In this document: piece after piece, positions 5,965-8,170 of the stretch
How the letters are laid out: the number at the start of each line of letters is the position of its first letter
Numbering within the stretch: the first letter of the stretch is position 1
Source: Bacillota bacterium
GTDB taxonomy: Bacteria; Bacillota; Clostridia; Saccharofermentanales; DTU023
Assembly (NCBI GenBank): GCA_023389255.1
Contig: JAEWER010000018.1
Location: forward strand, 1-8,170
DNA length: 8,170 nt
Reading direction: 5' to 3'
Made by a program: the position numbers and the translations under genes
The notes under the pieces: model-generated
What the model was told of the DNA's origin: nothing
What the model saw: only the letters and a program-made list of their open reading frames with translations
Database searches by the model: none

Positions 5965-8170
5965 ATGAAGAAGAGCAAACTCACAATAATCTCTTTATTG
6001 CTAGTCGCAATGCTATTGCTGAGCCAAGTCTATGTATTACCAGGGTTGGTGGCTAAAGAAGACCACGTCTATGCAGAAGAGGAAACAGCCTCGTCGATCA
6101 TAGATGCAGCTAAGCAAGAACTGCAAAATCGCAAAGCTAAGAATAAATTTGTTTTAGAAGATGGTTACCAAGGATTTTTTGAACAGTATTTATATGGTTG
6201 GAACGATGCTTGGGAAATTTTAAACAACGTCAATACTGAGTTAACTTCAGTGGAAGATGCTAAAGTAAAGGTCGAAGAAGCCTATGCGCGAGAACAACTT
6301 GCTTTTACTGAAACATTTAAGGATGCTACGGATACCTCTATTGCCTCTTTACAAACCTTGACCAATAGTATGTCTGAGCATGCCACCAATGAAGAAGTAA
6401 AAGCTAGGGTAAAAGCTTTTGAGGATGAAGCAAAACAAAAGATTACCTCTGCTCATACTCTAGGTGAGCAAATCAGTGTTATCGAGCCTCTGCGTTCAAC
6501 TGCTTTTCAAAAGTTAGGTGAATTTGAGCGTGAAGTCCTTTTAGATGAACTCAAAGCAGAATACGAAAAACTGAAGGCAAGTACTAATAATTTAGATGAG
6601 CTAACCAGAGTCTACGAAGCAAAAAAATCTGACATTCAAAGTATTAAGATTGATAGATCTGGTGTAATAAACCAAGAAGTTGGTAATAAAGAAAATCCAA
6701 CGATGGGAAACTATGTAACTGCCAATAAACAAGCATTGTTACAGGAGTTAAAAACAGCTGCTGAAACACCAACATCTCCAGTTGAGGAAGATGATGCTGA
6801 AGAAGCTGATGTGACTAAGTTGCAGAATTTTGTACGAGACACTACCTATACAGCAGAAAGAAATCCGGATGGACCATATGATCCACCGTATTTCTTACAA
6901 CAATATAAGGATGAATACAAAGCCCTAGTAGAAGAGGGCAAGCAAATTCTTGCCAAAGATAAAAAGACTGCGACTGAAGTAAAAGACCTAAACGAAAAGT
7001 TCCAGGCCTTGGTTGATAAGCTCGAGCAGAGCGCAAATGAGCGCATGGGCTTAGCGGTGACCTTAATTGGCGCTCCATTAACAGATGAAGAGGGCTTGCG
7101 CGACTATACGCCAAGTTCATGGCAAGCATATAAGCCTATTTTAGAAAAAGCGGTAGCTTTGATCGATAAGTCAGATGCTTCTGCAGAAGAGCTTGACGCA
7201 ATGGCTGATGAGTTGGCTCAGGCTATCTCGGATTTGAAACCTATCGCAAAATTCCATGAATTAGAGTCCACCTTGAAACTCTGGGAGAATGTCCCATCCT
7301 ATACAGATACATATACTACAGATACCCATCCAGCCTTTGTGGAAGCTTATAAAGAGGCTCAGGAAGTCGCCAATAATAAAGATAATGATCAACAAACGAT
7401 AGATGCAGCACACAAAAAGTTAAAAGATGCATTTGCCGCGTTAAAAGTGCGTGTTACTAAACACCATAACGAAAACGCTATTAAGCAAGTTCATCATGAT
7501 ATGGGAGTCAACGGCGAAGAACGGGACAAGCTAGATAAGCTTAGCCGACAACAATATACGCCAGAGAGCTTTGATAACTTCTTTGCGCTCTATGATGAAA
7601 ACTTAGCGCTTATTGCAGATACAACGACTTCTAATGAAAAGGAAAATGAAGAAAGATTTGCAGCCAAGGCGAAAGAGTTGCTTGAGGCTATGGCTAATTT
7701 ACAGCGCCGAGCAAATACGAAAGCTTTGAAAGACAAGATTACGGAAGCCGAGAAAAAACTGGCCGATGGTAATTATGAAGAGGAGGGTGTAAAGAAACTG
7801 CAAGCTCTAATCGATGAGGGTAAGAAGCTAATTGAAGATGCTAATGTCAGTCAAAATGATGTGGATGCAAAACGCAGTGCTATCGAAGAAGCGATGACAG
7901 AGCTTGTTGAAAAAATTGATTACACCAACTTAGATGCTGCTATTACTAAAGCAAACGATGTAGATAAAGAAACTTTAACCAAAAAGAGCAAAGGAGATCT
8001 TGAGGCTGCCATTACCAAGGCACAAGGTGTTCGTGAAAAAGATCCCGTGACTCAAGAAGAAGTTGAAGCTGCAGCCAAAGAGCTCAATGATGTGGTTGAG
8101 AATTTGCAGGAAAAGGCGGATAAGGATGCCTTAAAACAAAAGATAGACGAGCTCAAAGACAAGGATTTGA
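5965..8170 (+). CDS. Large secreted surface protein with FIVAR-like helical repeats, C-terminus beyond window
   Basis: The frame is open from ATG at 5965 to the right edge, 735 residues. AAGGGAG (5949-5955) lies 9 bases upstream. The N-terminus is a Sec signal peptide: KKSK, a hydrophobic core (7-30) and likely cleavage after VYA (35-37) or LVA (28-30). Residues 38-230 are charged and helical. An acidic linker (SPVEEDDAEEAD, 271-282) leads into degenerate repeats of 60-80 residues, each with an aromatic/YT-S motif, a helix ending ALI or similar, an acidic turn and a helix with an A-xx-L heptad. They begin near 283, 356, 430, 500, 585, 650 and 718; the clearest are YTPSSWQAYKPILEKA (381-396) and YTPESFDNFFALYDE (530-544). 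FIVAR modules occur in cell-wall proteins of Gram-positive bacteria and in carbohydrate-active enzymes, as spacers or ligand-binding bundles. No catalytic domain is visible so far; any enzyme domain, LPXTG motif or S-layer anchor would lie beyond the window. A role in adhesion or glycan binding is inferred. Confidence 0.88.
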   Translation, partial: MKKSKLTIISLLLVAMLLLSQVYVLPGLVAKEDHVYAEEETASSIIDAAKQELQNRKAKNKFVLEDGYQGFFEQYLYGWNDAWEILNNVNTELTSVEDAKVKVEEAYAREQLAFTETFKDATDTSIASLQTLTNSMSEHATNEEVKARVKAFEDEAKQKITSAHTLGEQISVIEPLRSTAFQKLGEFEREVLLDELKAEYEKLKASTNNLDELTRVYEAKKSDIQSIKIDRSGVINQEVGNKENPTMGNYVTANKQALLQELKTAAETPTSPVEEDDAEEADVTKLQNFVRDTTYTAERNPDGPYDPPYFLQQYKDEYKALVEEGKQILAKDKKTATEVKDLNEKFQALVDKLEQSANERMGLAVTLIGAPLTDEEGLRDYTPSSWQAYKPILEKAVALIDKSDASAEELDAMADELAQAISDLKPIAKFHELESTLKLWENVPSYTDTYTTDTHPAFVEAYKEAQEVANNKDNDQQTIDAAHKKLKDAFAALKVRVTKHHNENAIKQVHHDMGVNGEERDKLDKLSRQQYTPESFDNFFALYDENLALIADTTTSNEKENEERFAAKAKELLEAMANLQRRANTKALKDKITEAEKKLADGNYEEEGVKKLQALIDEGKKLIEDANVSQNDVDAKRSAIEEAMTELVEKIDYTNLDAAITKANDVDKETLTKKSKGDLEAAITKAQGVREKDPVTQEEVEAAAKELNDVVENLQEKADKDALKQKIDELKDKDL

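Noticed and set aside
6842..7129. Minus-strand frames opposite the surface-protein gene
   Set aside because: The plus frame is open for 735 codons with a signal peptide and repeats, so these are antisense shadows.
1..8170. CRISPR array, transposon ends, phage or toxin-antitoxin genes
   Set aside because: I saw no regularly spaced direct repeats, no transposase or integrase and no small paired genes in any frame.

Overview
The window looks like chromosomal DNA of a low-GC Bacillota, probably a Clostridia relative: moderately AT-rich, canonical AGGAGG-type ribosome sites, intrinsic terminators, a Gram-positive-style Sec signal peptide and a large helical-repeat surface protein. Nothing visible fixes the genus. 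I saw no rRNA, tRNA, CRISPR array, transposase or phage gene.

Left part (1-2241), minus strand. A small membrane protein resembling the DUF7010 family is cut by the left edge. A 236-base non-coding stretch of unusual composition follows, then a complete iron-sulfur TrmA/RumA-family 23S rRNA m5U methyltransferase (rlmD-like).

The divergent region 2242-2508 holds more than two promoters should need. It has a minus-strand intrinsic terminator only about 40 bases ahead of the rlmD start, and two further stem-loops upstream of it. A -10 box sits so close to the rlmD ATG that the mRNA may be leaderless. The other side carries a good plus-strand promoter.

Right part (2509-8170), plus strand. First comes a self-contained unit of promoter, an uncharacterised acidic 216-residue protein and a textbook terminator. 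Next is a two-gene operon with a perfect TATAAT -10 box, an 8-bp inverted repeat touching the ribosome site, a 12-helix MFS transporter and, 18 bases later, a PI-PLC X-domain protein. The PLC keeps its catalytic residues but has no signal peptide. A 16-bp hairpin without a U-tract follows. The last gene encodes a large secreted protein built of FIVAR-like helical repeats; at least 735 residues are present and it is still open at the right edge.

The most system-like element is the transporter plus cytosolic PLC pair. It suggests, by inference only, that an inositol-phosphate-type or related phosphodiester is imported and cleaved inside the cell. The most unusual non-coding element is the possible structured minus-strand RNA between rlmD and the 216-residue gene.
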